In this document: one piece after another, positions 1 through 8,420 of the stretch
Layout: every line of letters begins with the position of its first letter
How positions within the stretch are numbered: the stretch's first letter is position 1
Source of the DNA: Streptomyces violaceoruber
GTDB taxonomy: Bacteria; Actinomycetota; Actinomycetes; Streptomycetales; Streptomycetaceae
Direction: 5' to 3'
Length of the DNA stretch: 64,000 nucleotides
Assembly (NCBI GenBank): GCA_000720805.1
Contig: JODI01000012.1
Coordinates: 1-64,000, forward strand
The notes under the pieces: model-generated
Database searches by the model: none
Told to the model about the DNA's origin: nothing
Seen by the model: only the letters and a program-made list of their open reading frames with translations
Translations under genes and position numbers: made by a program

Positions 1-58
1 AGACGGCATACGAGATTCGCCTTAGTCTCGTGGGCTCGGAGATGTGTATAAGAGACAG
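1..58. other. Nextera i7 sequencing-adapter contamination (not genomic)
   Basis: Positions 1-16 match the end of the Illumina P7 primer (AGACGGCATACGAGAT). Positions 17-24 read TCGCCTTA, the primer form of Nextera index N701. Positions 25-39 are GTCTCGTGGGCTCGG, and 40-58 are the Tn5 mosaic end AGATGTGTATAAGAGACAG. Read through in two frames, this stretch gives LLYTSPSPRD on the minus strand and MYKRQ on the plus strand, both typical adapter-derived peptides. Genomic sequence begins at about base 59, so this is a contig end. Confidence 0.98.
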
Positions 59-696
59 GGGGGTGGTGTGGCGGGGGCGTTGTCCTTGCCTCCGTACAGC
101 TCCGCGGCGGTGGCCAGGACACGGAGGCAGGCGGGGCCGTCCAGGGCGGTGTGGTTGATGGTGAGGAACAGGACGGTGCCTTTGGGGCGCCGGCCGGTGC
201 CGTCGGCGGGTGGGGTCGCCTGGTCGAGCGGGGGGACCCCCACGGCCCCGGCGGCGCGACTGCCCGCGGCCAGGGCACGCAGGCCCACCACATCACTCGC
301 CTCGCTCCCCTGCACCGGCCCCGCGCCCTCCACCACCTCCAGCCGGATCGGCGGGGACAGCGACAGCGGCGGTGCCTCCACCAGGGCCCGTGTCCGCGCG
401 TCCCGTAGGGCGTCCCGCCCCGGGGCCGGGAAGCTCACCACCTCCACGTCCGGTTCCGCTGTCAGCTCCCACTCGTACCGGCGTCGGTACCACCGTCCCG
501 GCGCCTGGCGCATCAGGACGCGCGGGTGCCGGTGCAGGGCCTCCGTGAAGGCCTTCCGCAGGCGTGCCGGGTCCAGCCGGCCCGGCAGGTGGACCTCGAT
601 GTGGACGGTTTCCGGTTCCTCGTCCTGGTGGCAGTGGCGGGCCACCTCGTCCACCACCGGGAACGGGATGCGGGTGGTCGGCGTACGGGTCGTCAT
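59..696 (-). CDS. condensation/acyltransferase-like protein, 3' end lost at contig edge
   Basis: About 212 native residues remain before the frame runs into adapter sequence. The N-terminus (VHIEVHLPGRLDPARLRKAF) and the NHTALDG sequence near residues 181-187 fit the CoA-dependent acyltransferase/condensation superfamily, whose active-site motif is HHxxxDG. Here the first His is replaced by Asn, and the downstream half of the enzyme is missing. Its ATG (694-696) overlaps the stop of the upstream arabinofuranosyltransferase gene in an ATGA, so the two are probably translationally coupled. The context suggests acylation of an envelope glycolipid; that is inference. A wax-ester-synthase-type or PapA-type acyltransferase are the main alternatives. 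Confidence 0.7.
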
Positions 697-3600
697 ACGG
701 GTTCGGGCCTCCCCTTCTCGGCCTCGACCGGAGGCAGTTGCTCGGTCGGCGCCTCTGATGCGGGTGGTGGAGCGGCGGCGGGGTCACCCGCGCGGTCGCG
801 GTCTCGGTCACTGGGCTCCGCCACGCTCACCAGTGCCGCGAACAGCCCGATCAGCGCCAGCAGTTGGGCCACGTGCCCGAACGCCCCCTGCCCAGCGCCC
901 ACCGGTTCGCCCGCGCCCGTCGCCGCCGCGATGCCGGCTCCCACGAGGGCGACGAACGCGATCGGGACGAGGAGGGCGTGGCGGCGGTACGCGAGGAGGG
1001 CCAGGGCCGGCACCAGCAGGGCGAACCAGCCGGCGATCACCGCGCCCACCAGGGTGAGCGCCACCGTGCCGAGCCACAGGCCCGGCGCGGGCGGCAGGGG
1101 CTGCGGGTCGTCCGGGTTCGGGGCGTTGCGACGCCACAGGGCGAGGCCCAGCAGGGCGGCGAGGGCGACCGCGCTGCCGATCAGTCCGGCGTCGTAGGTG
1201 GTCGCGGGTTCGTAGGACAGCTTGACGGTGCCGCCCGCGCCCGCCGGGATCCGCCAGCCCTGCTGCCAGCCGTCCAGCCGTACCGGTGTCAGTTCCTTGC
1301 CGTCGAGAGTGGCTCGCCAGCCGTCGTTGTAGTTCTCGTAGGTCGTCATGTAGGAGGCCGCGCCGGAGCCGACGGTGGCTTCGCGGCGGTCGCCGAGCCA
1401 GTCCCGCACCCGCAGTTCACGGCCGGCGGGTGACGCCTTGGGCACCGTGCCGCGGGTCAGCGTGACGTCGGTCAGGGTCAGGGGGCCGGCGTCGCCGCCC
1501 TCGACCCGGTGCGATCCAGCCGACAGCTCCAACCCAGCTGCTGACTGGCCGGATCGACATGGCGTCACCTCCACGGGGCGACGCTCGGTCAGGTCGCGTA
1601 TCCGTCCCCGCACGCTCGTCTGGTAGAGCTCGCCGTCCACCGCGAGCACCGGGCCCTGCCCGCACGGCAGGGAGAAGGCGCGGGTGGGCTTCGGCTGGGG
1701 TGTGCGGTAGCTGTCGAGGGCCGGGATGTACGCCTCGGTGAGGCCGACCGGGAGTTGCAGGTCCTCGTCGGCGACCGGGTTGTGCAGGGTGATCGGAGCG
1801 GTCTCGGTGATCGTGATGTCGAGGCGGTCCGTGGTGATCGCCGGGAAGCGGGCCGCCCCGTTCTCGTCGACGCCGGCGATCGCCGCGCCGTCGGGTGAGC
1901 TGATGTCCACCTGGGTGGGCCGGGACGACAGGCCGCCCGCGGCGGCCAGCACGATCTCGCCGACCGGCTGCTTGCCGGTCCAGCGCAGATGGACGGTCGG
2001 CCGGTCACCCGCGATCCACGCCGTGGTCAGGTCGCCGTCGGTGAGGTTGCGTGCCGACAGGCCCGCGCCCAGCATCGCCGTGGAGTCCGCGGTCGCCGTG
2101 ATGCGGTTCTGCTGGTCGGGCGCGACCCGGTACAGCATCCGGTCGAGTTCCTCGCCGGTCACCGGGACCGCGCTCGCCTTGATCCGGTACGTCCCCGCGG
2201 TGGCCGTGGTGAAGGTGCGGTGCAGGCCCGCCTCGGTGCCCGTCGGGGAGAAGCCGGCCGGGTCGGCGGTGCGGTGCAGGGAGACGATCTCGTTCGAGGC
2301 GTCGGTGGCGCGGGCGTCCGTGGGCAGCCGGAGCAGCCGGGTCACCTGGACGTCCGGCAGGTCGATCTCCGAGAAGCCCGCGCCCGCCAGACCGGTGCGC
2401 CGGGCCTCCGAGTCGGTGATCGTCAGTTTCATCCAGCTCGTCTCGCCCGGGGGCGCCTTGATGTTCTGCGTGGAGCCGTCCGGGCGCAGGAGGCTGCTGC
2501 GTGACCCCTTCTCCGTCTCCACCCGCACCCGGGTCGCCGCCGACCGCACGCTCTCCTGCGGCAACGGCGTGACCTTGAACGACGAGGGCATGTCGTAGGC
2601 GTCGTCGGTGAAGGCGATCCGCAGCCACTGGCCGTCCGGAGAGCCCGCCACGCCCTCCGCCCAGGCGGTGTCCGGGTTGCCGTCGAAGGCGTTCACCGGA
2701 TCGAACTGGGGCAGGTGGAAAAGCCAGTTGCCGTACGAGGACGCCGTGACCGAGCGGGCGCCGCGCAGTTCGGCGACCGTCTGGTGGTCCAGGCCCTCGG
2801 TCGGCAGGATCTGGTGCGGTTTCTCACCGGCGTCCTGGGCGGCGCCGGACGCGTTGCGTTCGTCGCGGGTGTACGTGTACGAGGTGTTCGCGTTGACCAG
2901 GCCGAAGCGGGTGTCCGCGCGGCGCAGCCCGTCGCCGACGATCTGCAGCGCGGGAGTGCCGAGACCGGGGTGGTTGTCGCCGGTCAGGACGGTCGACCGG
3001 CCCCGCAGGTCGGTGGCCACGGGGAGAAGGGCCTCCGGGCCGCCGGAGACCACCGCCGTGTCGGCGACCGGGGTCAGTCCGGCCTGGCCGGGACGCGGTA
3101 CGTCCTCGCTCGCCGGACGGTAGATCTCCACCGCCCGCTGCCTCGGATACAGGCCCTCCACCTGGAGCGGGGTGTCCTCGGCGATCCGGCCGCCGGTCAT
3201 CAGCGGGCCGAGACCCGTCACCCGCTGGTAGCCGGACTGTTCCAGGGTCCGCTTCACCGTCGAGGTCGGCACGTTGCCGATCTGGTCGGGGTCGAGGTCG
3301 TTGCGGACGACGACGTAGTAGACGCCCGCGCGGCTCAAGTAGTCGGCCAGGCCCGGGACTTCGCCGCCCGTCAGCAGGGCCTCCTCCACCGCGTCCATGG
3401 CGCGCCGGTTGCCGGGGGTGCCGAAGGGCACGTAGTCGCGTTGCGCCCACCGGGAGTCGGCGAGCACGTCGAGAGGCTGGTCGATGGGGGAGCCCCAGCT
3501 GTAGATGCCGTGCGCGGTCGCCGGGACGACCAGGGCACGGGAGTCGGGGGAGTACTTGTGCAGCCAGTCGGCCGTCGCCTGCCAGTACTTGGGGAGTTCC

Positions 3601-4925
3601 TGGAAGGAACCCGGGTTCAGGATCGAGCCGTTGAGATACGGCCACAGGAGGCCGGGCAGGATCAGGACCGCCGCGACCAGCGGGGCGAACCGGCGGCCCC
3701 GGATGCGGCGGGCGCCGCGCTGCTCACCGGCCACGCCCACCACATGGGCCAGGCCCAGCACCAGGGCGAGGGCGAGCCCCACCTGGAACTTGTAGATGTT
3801 GCGGAAGGGGGCCAGGCCGCCGTCCAGCCAGTCCTGCACCGCCCCGTGGAAGGGGGCGCCGAACGCGCCGCCGTATCCGGCGAGCAGGACCAGCGAGGCC
3901 GTCAGCGCGGTCAGCACCAGCCAGCGGCGTTCCGGCAGGTCCCGGCGGGCGAGGCCGGCGAGGCCCAGTCCGGCCGCCAGGGCCGAGCAGAGGATGACGA
4001 TCACCGAGGAGGCGACCGTCCAGCCCGCCGGCAGCCAGGCCTCGCCCAGGTGCAGATAGGCGACCCAGTTCCCGCCGCCGCGCAGCGCCTCCGTCGCCGA
4101 CATGGTCTCGGTGGTGGTCCGCGCGCTCTCGACGTACGGCAGGAAGTTCTCGCCGTAGAAGCCGAGCAGCAGCAGCGGGATCCACCACCAGGCCGTCGCC
4201 AGCAGCACGCCCGGCGCCCACCAGGCGATCAGCTTGCGCTGTCTGGGGCCGGGCGGACGGGACAGGAGGTAGAGACCGGCCGGGAGCAGGGCCGCCAGCG
4301 TCGAGGACGCGTTGACGCCGCCCATGAAGGGGACGATCAGCGCCGAGCGCAGGGCGGCGATCCGGGCGCTGAAGCGTTCGTCGGCCAGCGGCAGCAGCAC
4401 CCAGGGCAGGAACGCGCCGGGCAGCGCGGCGGCCGAGGTGGAGCCGATGACGATGGTGAACACCGGCCACAGGGCGTACGCCACCGCCGCGAGGAGGCGG
4501 GAGGCCCCGCTGCCCACGCGCAGCCGTTCGGCCAGCCGCAGCGCGCCCCAGAACGCCACCGACACGATCAGTGACAGCCACAGCCGCTCGATCAGCCACA
4601 CCGGCAGCTGCACGGCGTGGCCGAGCCAGTAGAACGGCAGCATGGGCCACAGGTAGCCGACGTACTGGTCCTGGATCCCGCCGAAGGAACCCTGGTCGTG
4701 CCACAACTGGCCCAGATCGGCGAGGAATTGTCCCGGGTCACTGGTGACGCCGAGCTTGGTGTCGAAGGTCTGGCGGCCCGGCCGCACCGCCAGGAACAGC
4801 ACGAAGACCACGGCCCAGAACCCCAGCAGCCAGCGCCGGGACCTGGGGCCCTGAGGAGGGCCCGACATGATCGCGGTGGTGGGGACCGCAGCCGGAGGAG
4901 GGGCCTGGACCGTGGACGTCGTCAT
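693..4925 (-). CDS. AftD-type alpha-(1->3)-arabinofuranosyltransferase (DUF3367)
   Basis: This very large membrane protein has 1410 residues. The N-terminal third carries many hydrophobic helices of the GT-C type (from about residue 30: WLLGFWAVVFVLFLAV). A long extracytoplasmic part follows with two stretches resembling F5/8-type C (discoidin) sugar-binding modules (around VTASSYGNWLF and NLTDGDLTTAWI). Three or four C-terminal helices end the protein. This order matches the DUF3367/AftD family, which adds arabinofuranose from a lipid-linked donor in mycobacterial envelope polymers. I chose ATG 4925 (MTTSTVQ) because it overlaps the methyltransferase stop in an ATGA; the longer frame upstream is just the methyltransferase in another frame. 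The acceptor in Streptomyces cannot be read from sequence. Confidence 0.88.
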   Translation of the reverse strand: MTTSTVQAPPPAAVPTTAIMSGPPQGPRSRRWLLGFWAVVFVLFLAVRPGRQTFDTKLGVTSDPGQFLADLGQLWHDQGSFGGIQDQYVGYLWPMLPFYWLGHAVQLPVWLIERLWLSLIVSVAFWGALRLAERLRVGSGASRLLAAVAYALWPVFTIVIGSTSAAALPGAFLPWVLLPLADERFSARIAALRSALIVPFMGGVNASSTLAALLPAGLYLLSRPPGPRQRKLIAWWAPGVLLATAWWWIPLLLLGFYGENFLPYVESARTTTETMSATEALRGGGNWVAYLHLGEAWLPAGWTVASSVIVILCSALAAGLGLAGLARRDLPERRWLVLTALTASLVLLAGYGGAFGAPFHGAVQDWLDGGLAPFRNIYKFQVGLALALVLGLAHVVGVAGEQRGARRIRGRRFAPLVAAVLILPGLLWPYLNGSILNPGSFQELPKYWQATADWLHKYSPDSRALVVPATAHGIYSWGSPIDQPLDVLADSRWAQRDYVPFGTPGNRRAMDAVEEALLTGGEVPGLADYLSRAGVYYVVVRNDLDPDQIGNVPTSTVKRTLEQSGYQRVTGLGPLMTGGRIAEDTPLQVEGLYPRQRAVEIYRPASEDVPRPGQAGLTPVADTAVVSGGPEALLPVATDLRGRSTVLTGDNHPGLGTPALQIVGDGLRRADTRFGLVNANTSYTYTRDERNASGAAQDAGEKPHQILPTEGLDHQTVAELRGARSVTASSYGNWLFHLPQFDPVNAFDGNPDTAWAEGVAGSPDGQWLRIAFTDDAYDMPSSFKVTPLPQESVRSAATRVRVETEKGSRSSLLRPDGSTQNIKAPPGETSWMKLTITDSEARRTGLAGAGFSEIDLPDVQVTRLLRLPTDARATDASNEIVSLHRTADPAGFSPTGTEAGLHRTFTTATAGTYRIKASAVPVTGEELDRMLYRVAPDQQNRITATADSTAMLGAGLSARNLTDGDLTTAWIAGDRPTVHLRWTGKQPVGEIVLAAAGGLSSRPTQVDISSPDGAAIAGVDENGAARFPAITTDRLDITITETAPITLHNPVADEDLQLPVGLTEAYIPALDSYRTPQPKPTRAFSLPCGQGPVLAVDGELYQTSVRGRIRDLTERRPVEVTPCRSGQSAAGLELSAGSHRVEGGDAGPLTLTDVTLTRGTVPKASPAGRELRVRDWLGDRREATVGSGAASYMTTYENYNDGWRATLDGKELTPVRLDGWQQGWRIPAGAGGTVKLSYEPATTYDAGLIGSAVALAALLGLALWRRNAPNPDDPQPLPPAPGLWLGTVALTLVGAVIAGWFALLVPALALLAYRRHALLVPIAFVALVGAGIAAATGAGEPVGAGQGAFGHVAQLLALIGLFAALVSVAEPSDRDRDRAGDPAAAPPPASEAPTEQLPPVEAEKGRPEPV

Positions 4926-5647
4926 GGTGGACACCGCCGGAGGATGAGGAGGAGGTTCCAGGTGGCGACCTCGCGGATCCCGGGGGCTCTGACGACGGTC
5001 TCCGCGAGGAAGGGCCAGTAGCGGGAGCGCGCCGAGACGACCCGGACGTCGTCTCTGGCGCGCACCTGCCGCAGGGTCGGGCCGATGTGCACGGCGAACA
5101 GGTTCTCGCCGAGGGTGTGCTTGGCTGCCCGGCCGGTACGGCGCCGGTAGCGGGCGCGGGCCCGCTCGGCACCCAGGTAGTGCCAGGGTGCCCACTCGTG
5201 ACCGCCCCACGGGGACAGCCAGTTGGTGAACGACACGTAGATCAGGCCGCCCGGCCGGGTCACCCGGATCAGCTCGCTGAGGAAGGTCTGCGGATCGGCC
5301 ACGTGCTCCAGCACGTTGGAGGAGAACGTGACGTCCGCGACCCCGTCGGAGAGCGGCAGCAGGTATCCGTCGGCGATCACGGTCCCCTCGGGCGGCTTCT
5401 CGCCCAGCTCCCGCACGTCCGGTTCGAAGAGGTGGGCGTGGGCGCCGCGGCTGCGGAACTCCTCGGTGAAGTGGCCGCTGCCGCCGCCGACGTCCACGAC
5501 CGTACGGCCGGCGACCGGACCGTCGTACGCCTCCACCTGGTCGGCCGCGTCCCGGGCGAGCAGGGAGTAGCAGGCCTCAGGGTCGTCCTGCTCGTGCAGA
5601 AAGGCTCGGAAGAGGGCGAGGGACCGCCTCAGGGAGGGGTCCTTCAT
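4922..5647 (-). CDS. class I SAM-dependent methyltransferase
   Basis: A 241-residue Rossmann methyltransferase. The SAM-binding motif I VVDVGGGSGHF lies at residues 50-60, and a DVTFSSNVLEHV stretch gives motif IV/post-IV as in Methyltransf_11/25 enzymes. I chose ATG 5647 (MKDPSLRR); the longer frame to 5818 reads through low-complexity intergenic sequence. The gene sits between a GT4 glycosyltransferase and the AftD-like gene, and overlaps the latter by four bases. A role in methylating an envelope saccharide or lipid is likely from context, but the substrate is unknown. Confidence 0.85.
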   Translation of the reverse strand: MKDPSLRRSLALFRAFLHEQDDPEACYSLLARDAADQVEAYDGPVAGRTVVDVGGGSGHFTEEFRSRGAHAHLFEPDVRELGEKPPEGTVIADGYLLPLSDGVADVTFSSNVLEHVADPQTFLSELIRVTRPGGLIYVSFTNWLSPWGGHEWAPWHYLGAERARARYRRRTGRAAKHTLGENLFAVHIGPTLRQVRARDDVRVVSARSRYWPFLAETVVRAPGIREVATWNLLLILRRCPP

Positions 5648-5660
5648 ATCTCGGTCCACT

Positions 5661-5712
5661 GGGGCGCCGCCCAAGGGGCGCGGGGAACGGCGCGACCAGC
5701 CACCGACAACCG
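5661..5712. repeat. Streptomyces intergenic repeat-like sequence (GGGGCGCGGGGAAC type)
   Basis: The stretch contains CAAGGGGCGCGGGGAACGGC followed by GCGACCAGCCA. From memory, sequences of the form GGCGCGGGGAACtGCGCGACCAGCC recur many times between genes in Streptomyces chromosomes. It fills most of the 104-bp gap between the methyltransferase and glycosyltransferase genes and can fold through its GGGGCGCC/GGGGCGCG arms. No function is claimed. Confidence 0.45.
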
Positions 5713-5751
5713 GCACTCGCGAGACGGCCTTCCCCGTACGGCGAGTGGGCG

Positions 5752-6906
5752 TCACGGCACCCAACCCCGCACCGCCTCCGCGGCCACCGCCCGGAACTGC
5801 CGAACCGTACGGTCCCACCGATACCGCGCCGCCCGGTCACGGGCAGCCTTGCCCATCAACTCCCGCCGATGCCCGGACAGGGCCAGCGTGCACCAGGCCG
5901 CCGCGAACGAGGACTCGCCGGCCGCGAGAACGCCGGTCACACCGTCCACGACCGAGTCGCGCAGGCCGGGAACGTCGAAGGCGATCGACGGGGTCTCGCG
6001 CGCGGCGGCCTCGGTGACCACCAGACCCCACCCCTCCACCGCGGAGGGATGCAGCAGCAGCCAGGCCGCGCACAGCAGGCGGTGCTTCTCCGCCTCGGAG
6101 ACATGGCCGGTGAACTCCACACCGGGACCGGTCAGTTGCTCGAGACGCTCCCGCTCGGGACCGTCACCGACGATCACCAGCCGGCCGCCGGTGACCGGCC
6201 GCACCCGCTCCCAGAGCCGGAGCAGCAGATCGATCCGTTTGTACTCGACGAGCCGGCCCACCGCGACGAACAGGGGCTCGGGGGAGCGTTCGGTCCGCGG
6301 GCCCGGCTCCTCCACGCCGTTGTGCACGACCCGGATGCGGTCGCGTTCGACACCGATCGCGCGCAGCGCGTGGGCCGTGGAAGGGGAGACGGCGACCAGC
6401 AGGCCGCGTTGCTGGGCGGCCCCGGCCAGGGCCCAGTGTTCGAGTCTTCGGCCGATCCGGGCGGCCGGGGTCAGCGGCCCGCCGAAGCGCATCTTCCACA
6501 GATCGGTGTGGACGTGGTTGACCAGGCACAGCGTGGGGCCGCGGTGCCACAGGGGCGCCAGGTACGGCATCCCGTTGCAGACCTCGACCAGCAGGTCGGT
6601 CTCGCCGACCTGACGGGCGAAGGCGGAACGGGCGCGCAGGTAGTGGCCGAACTCGCCGCCCGCCGACACGACCCGGTAGTCGCGGTACGCGGCGGGCCCG
6701 CCGCACAGCAGGGTCACCTGGTGACCGAGCCGGGTCAGTCCGTCGGCGAGCTTGTCGACCAGCAGCTCGGAGCCGCCGGCGGCCGGGTTGCCCAGATCCC
6801 GATGGGCGAGGAAGACGATGCGGCGTGGCGGTGGGGGGAGCGCCGAGGGATGCTGCGCCGCCCGGGGGACCGGGGTGCGCAGGGAGGACGGCACGTGCTG
6901 GGGCAT
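5752..6906 (-). CDS. GT4-family glycosyltransferase
   Basis: This 384-residue retaining GT-B glycosyltransferase has an N-terminal acceptor domain starting at PRRIVFLAHRDLGNPAAGGS, with the glycine-rich loop expected of GT4. The C-terminal donor-binding domain contains VAVGRLVEYKRIDLLL and the EX7E motif (E290 and E298 within HPSAVEGWGLVVTEAAA). There is no signal peptide or membrane helix, so it should act on the cytoplasmic membrane face using a nucleotide-sugar donor. It heads the minus-strand series leading into the methyltransferase and AftD-like genes, which suggests assembly of a glycolipid or lipid-linked saccharide. ATG 6906 is preceded by a GGAG. The donor sugar cannot be assigned. 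Confidence 0.88.
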   Translation of the reverse strand: MPQHVPSSLRTPVPRAAQHPSALPPPPRRIVFLAHRDLGNPAAGGSELLVDKLADGLTRLGHQVTLLCGGPAAYRDYRVVSAGGEFGHYLRARSAFARQVGETDLLVEVCNGMPYLAPLWHRGPTLCLVNHVHTDLWKMRFGGPLTPAARIGRRLEHWALAGAAQQRGLLVAVSPSTAHALRAIGVERDRIRVVHNGVEEPGPRTERSPEPLFVAVGRLVEYKRIDLLLRLWERVRPVTGGRLVIVGDGPERERLEQLTGPGVEFTGHVSEAEKHRLLCAAWLLLHPSAVEGWGLVVTEAAARETPSIAFDVPGLRDSVVDGVTGVLAAGESSFAAAWCTLALSGHRRELMGKAARDRAARYRWDRTVRQFRAVAAEAVRGWVP

Positions 6907-7100
6907 GGGTGCTCCAACTCGTCAGGGTGCGGAACTCAGCGTGGGGGAGGAGTGCGTGTTCCTGTGGGGGGTTTCAGAGGTTTCTGCGTGGTGGGTGTGG
7001 ACGGTCTGTGCTCGGGTGGGGTGGACAGTTTTCGCCCACCCGTTCCTCACGGCTACTCACGCAGGTGACAATTTCCGGCTTTATTAGAGCTGACGTCACG

Positions 7101-8090
7101 TCACATCGTGACCGGGACTCGGTGCACATCGGGAGTTTCCGGGGAATCAGGGCGCTTACGTCCCCGTACCACCAAAACGCCTCCCACGGCCGCCAGGACG
7201 AATCCGGTCACAGCAGCACCGATCGGCAAGGTCGCGCCCACCGCGCGCAGTTGGCCGCTGTCCCGCTTGGCCTGCGCCACCGCGTCCTTCTGGGTGCCGG
7301 TGGTGAAGGCGATCTTCCGGCTGTCCAGCAGCACCACCGCGTCCTTCTTCGCGCCGGGCGCCCGCAGCGTGCGCTTCGGGCCGACCTGCGCGTAGATCAC
7401 CCGGCCGGTGGCCTGGTCGACGACCAGCTCGATGCCGTGGTTGGAGTACCACTCCTCCGCCAGCACCTGCGGCCGGTTCGGCTGGCCGACGATGCTGCCC
7501 GGCACCAGCCGGGTGCCGACCTTCGCGGGCGCGACCGTCCCGGTGAACCGGTAACCCTTGTACCCCTGAATCCTCCTGGCACCCCCGTAGTGCAAAGTGA
7601 CCGTGGATCCCAGGGAGTTGTCCCACCACTGGTACGAGCGTTTGTGCACGTCGAAGGGGAACTTCAGATAGGCCTCCCCCTCGATGTAGGGCTTCTCCCC
7701 GCAGCAGTGCACGGGCTTGGTGGTCTCGCGGTCCATGACCCAGCGGTGCGGGACGAACTCCAGCGCGTCGTGCGGGTCGGCGGCCGGCAGCGACTTGTCG
7801 GTGTCGACCGTGGTCGTCACGTCCCACACGGCGGCCCGGCCGCTGCGCTCGCTTTCGGCCACATTGCCGCGCACCCGCTGGGTGACGGTGATCCGCTGGT
7901 CGGACACGGTCTCCAGCTCCTCGGTGTCGAAGACGCTGCCGGTGCCCTTGTAGACGGCGGTGGTGTCGATGTCGATGGGGTTCACGGCCGCGCGTGGCTC
8001 GACGTACCAGGCGAGCAGGGGCGCCAGTACCAGCAGAAACGTACCGAGGCCCAGCAGAATCAGGGAAAGTGGTGACGCTGTACGGCGCAT
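7101..8090 (-). CDS. DUF3068 domain-containing membrane-anchored protein
   Basis: The protein has 329 residues. A membrane segment lies at about residues 9-29 (LSLILLGLGTFLLVLAPLLAW), followed by a large extracytoplasmic domain and a second hydrophobic helix near the C-terminus (LPIGAAVTGFVLAAVGGVLVV) ending in RGRKRP. The layout and the VNPIDIDTTAVYKGTG opening match DUF3068 (PF11271), an actinobacterial family described as porin PorA-like. It contains a CC pair (VHCCGEK) in the extracytoplasmic part. I set the start at ATG 8090 (MRRTASPL); the upstream extension has no coding character. It lies near the AftD-like gene, as DUF3068 genes do in mycobacteria, so an envelope role is likely. Confidence 0.85.
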   Translation of the reverse strand: MRRTASPLSLILLGLGTFLLVLAPLLAWYVEPRAAVNPIDIDTTAVYKGTGSVFDTEELETVSDQRITVTQRVRGNVAESERSGRAAVWDVTTTVDTDKSLPAADPHDALEFVPHRWVMDRETTKPVHCCGEKPYIEGEAYLKFPFDVHKRSYQWWDNSLGSTVTLHYGGARRIQGYKGYRFTGTVAPAKVGTRLVPGSIVGQPNRPQVLAEEWYSNHGIELVVDQATGRVIYAQVGPKRTLRAPGAKKDAVVLLDSRKIAFTTGTQKDAVAQAKRDSGQLRAVGATLPIGAAVTGFVLAAVGGVLVVRGRKRPDSPETPDVHRVPVTM

Positions 8091-8264
8091 CCGGCTACTC
8101 CAGGGGCGTGGGATGAGGAGTTCGGGCCGCTCTATGGGCCGAGGACCGTAGGCGCCTCTTGACGGAGTGTCAATCTCCTGTCGACACTGGGGCCGACAGG
8201 CAGGGTGGGACGCCGGGTGGGTACGACGTCCGGATTTTTGCCGGACAGAGAGGCTGACCCTGCG

Positions 8265-8417
8265 ATGTCCAGACTGTTCGCCGCCGCACTGACCGTCGTG
8301 CTCGCCGCCGCCCTCGCCGTCGGCGCCGCGTTCGGCATCGTCGCGCTGCTCGAGGCCACGCCCGACCAGCCCAACACACCCATGATCACGTACGAGCAAG
8401 CAGGCCAGGGGAGTTGA
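8265..8417 (+). CDS. DUF2613-like small membrane/secreted protein
   Basis: This 50-residue product begins MSRLFAAALTVVLAAALAVG. It has one hydrophobic helix (about residues 5-30) and a short polar tail ending in YEQAGQGS. Size and composition fit DUF2613, a family of tiny actinobacterial secreted proteins whose mycobacterial member (Rv0236A) neighbours aftD. The frame continues upstream to 8205, but ATG 8265 is the sensible start of the hydrophobic segment. The stop lies three bases before the PucR-type GTG at 8421, so the two genes are probably co-transcribed. They are divergent from DUF3068. Confidence 0.72.
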   Translation: MSRLFAAALTVVLAAALAVGAAFGIVALLEATPDQPNTPMITYEQAGQGS

Positions 8418-8420
8418 CCC

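Noticed and set aside
59..696. Part of a non-ribosomal peptide or polyketide cluster
   Set aside because: The condensation-like fragment has no adenylation, carrier or ketosynthase genes nearby; the neighbours are envelope glycan genes.
44..1057. Plus-strand open frame beginning MYKRQ
   Set aside because: Its start lies in adapter sequence and the rest is the antisense shadow of the first two minus-strand genes.
2715..4574. Long plus-strand open frame of 619 codons inside the AftD-like gene
   Set aside because: It is antisense with Arg/Gly/Gln-rich composition and no recognised domain; the opposite strand encodes a clear membrane enzyme.
7089..7103. TGACGTCA palindrome at the end of the DUF3068 gene as an operator
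   Set aside because: It overlaps the 3' end of a gene with no downstream start close by on either strand, so a regulatory role is not supported.
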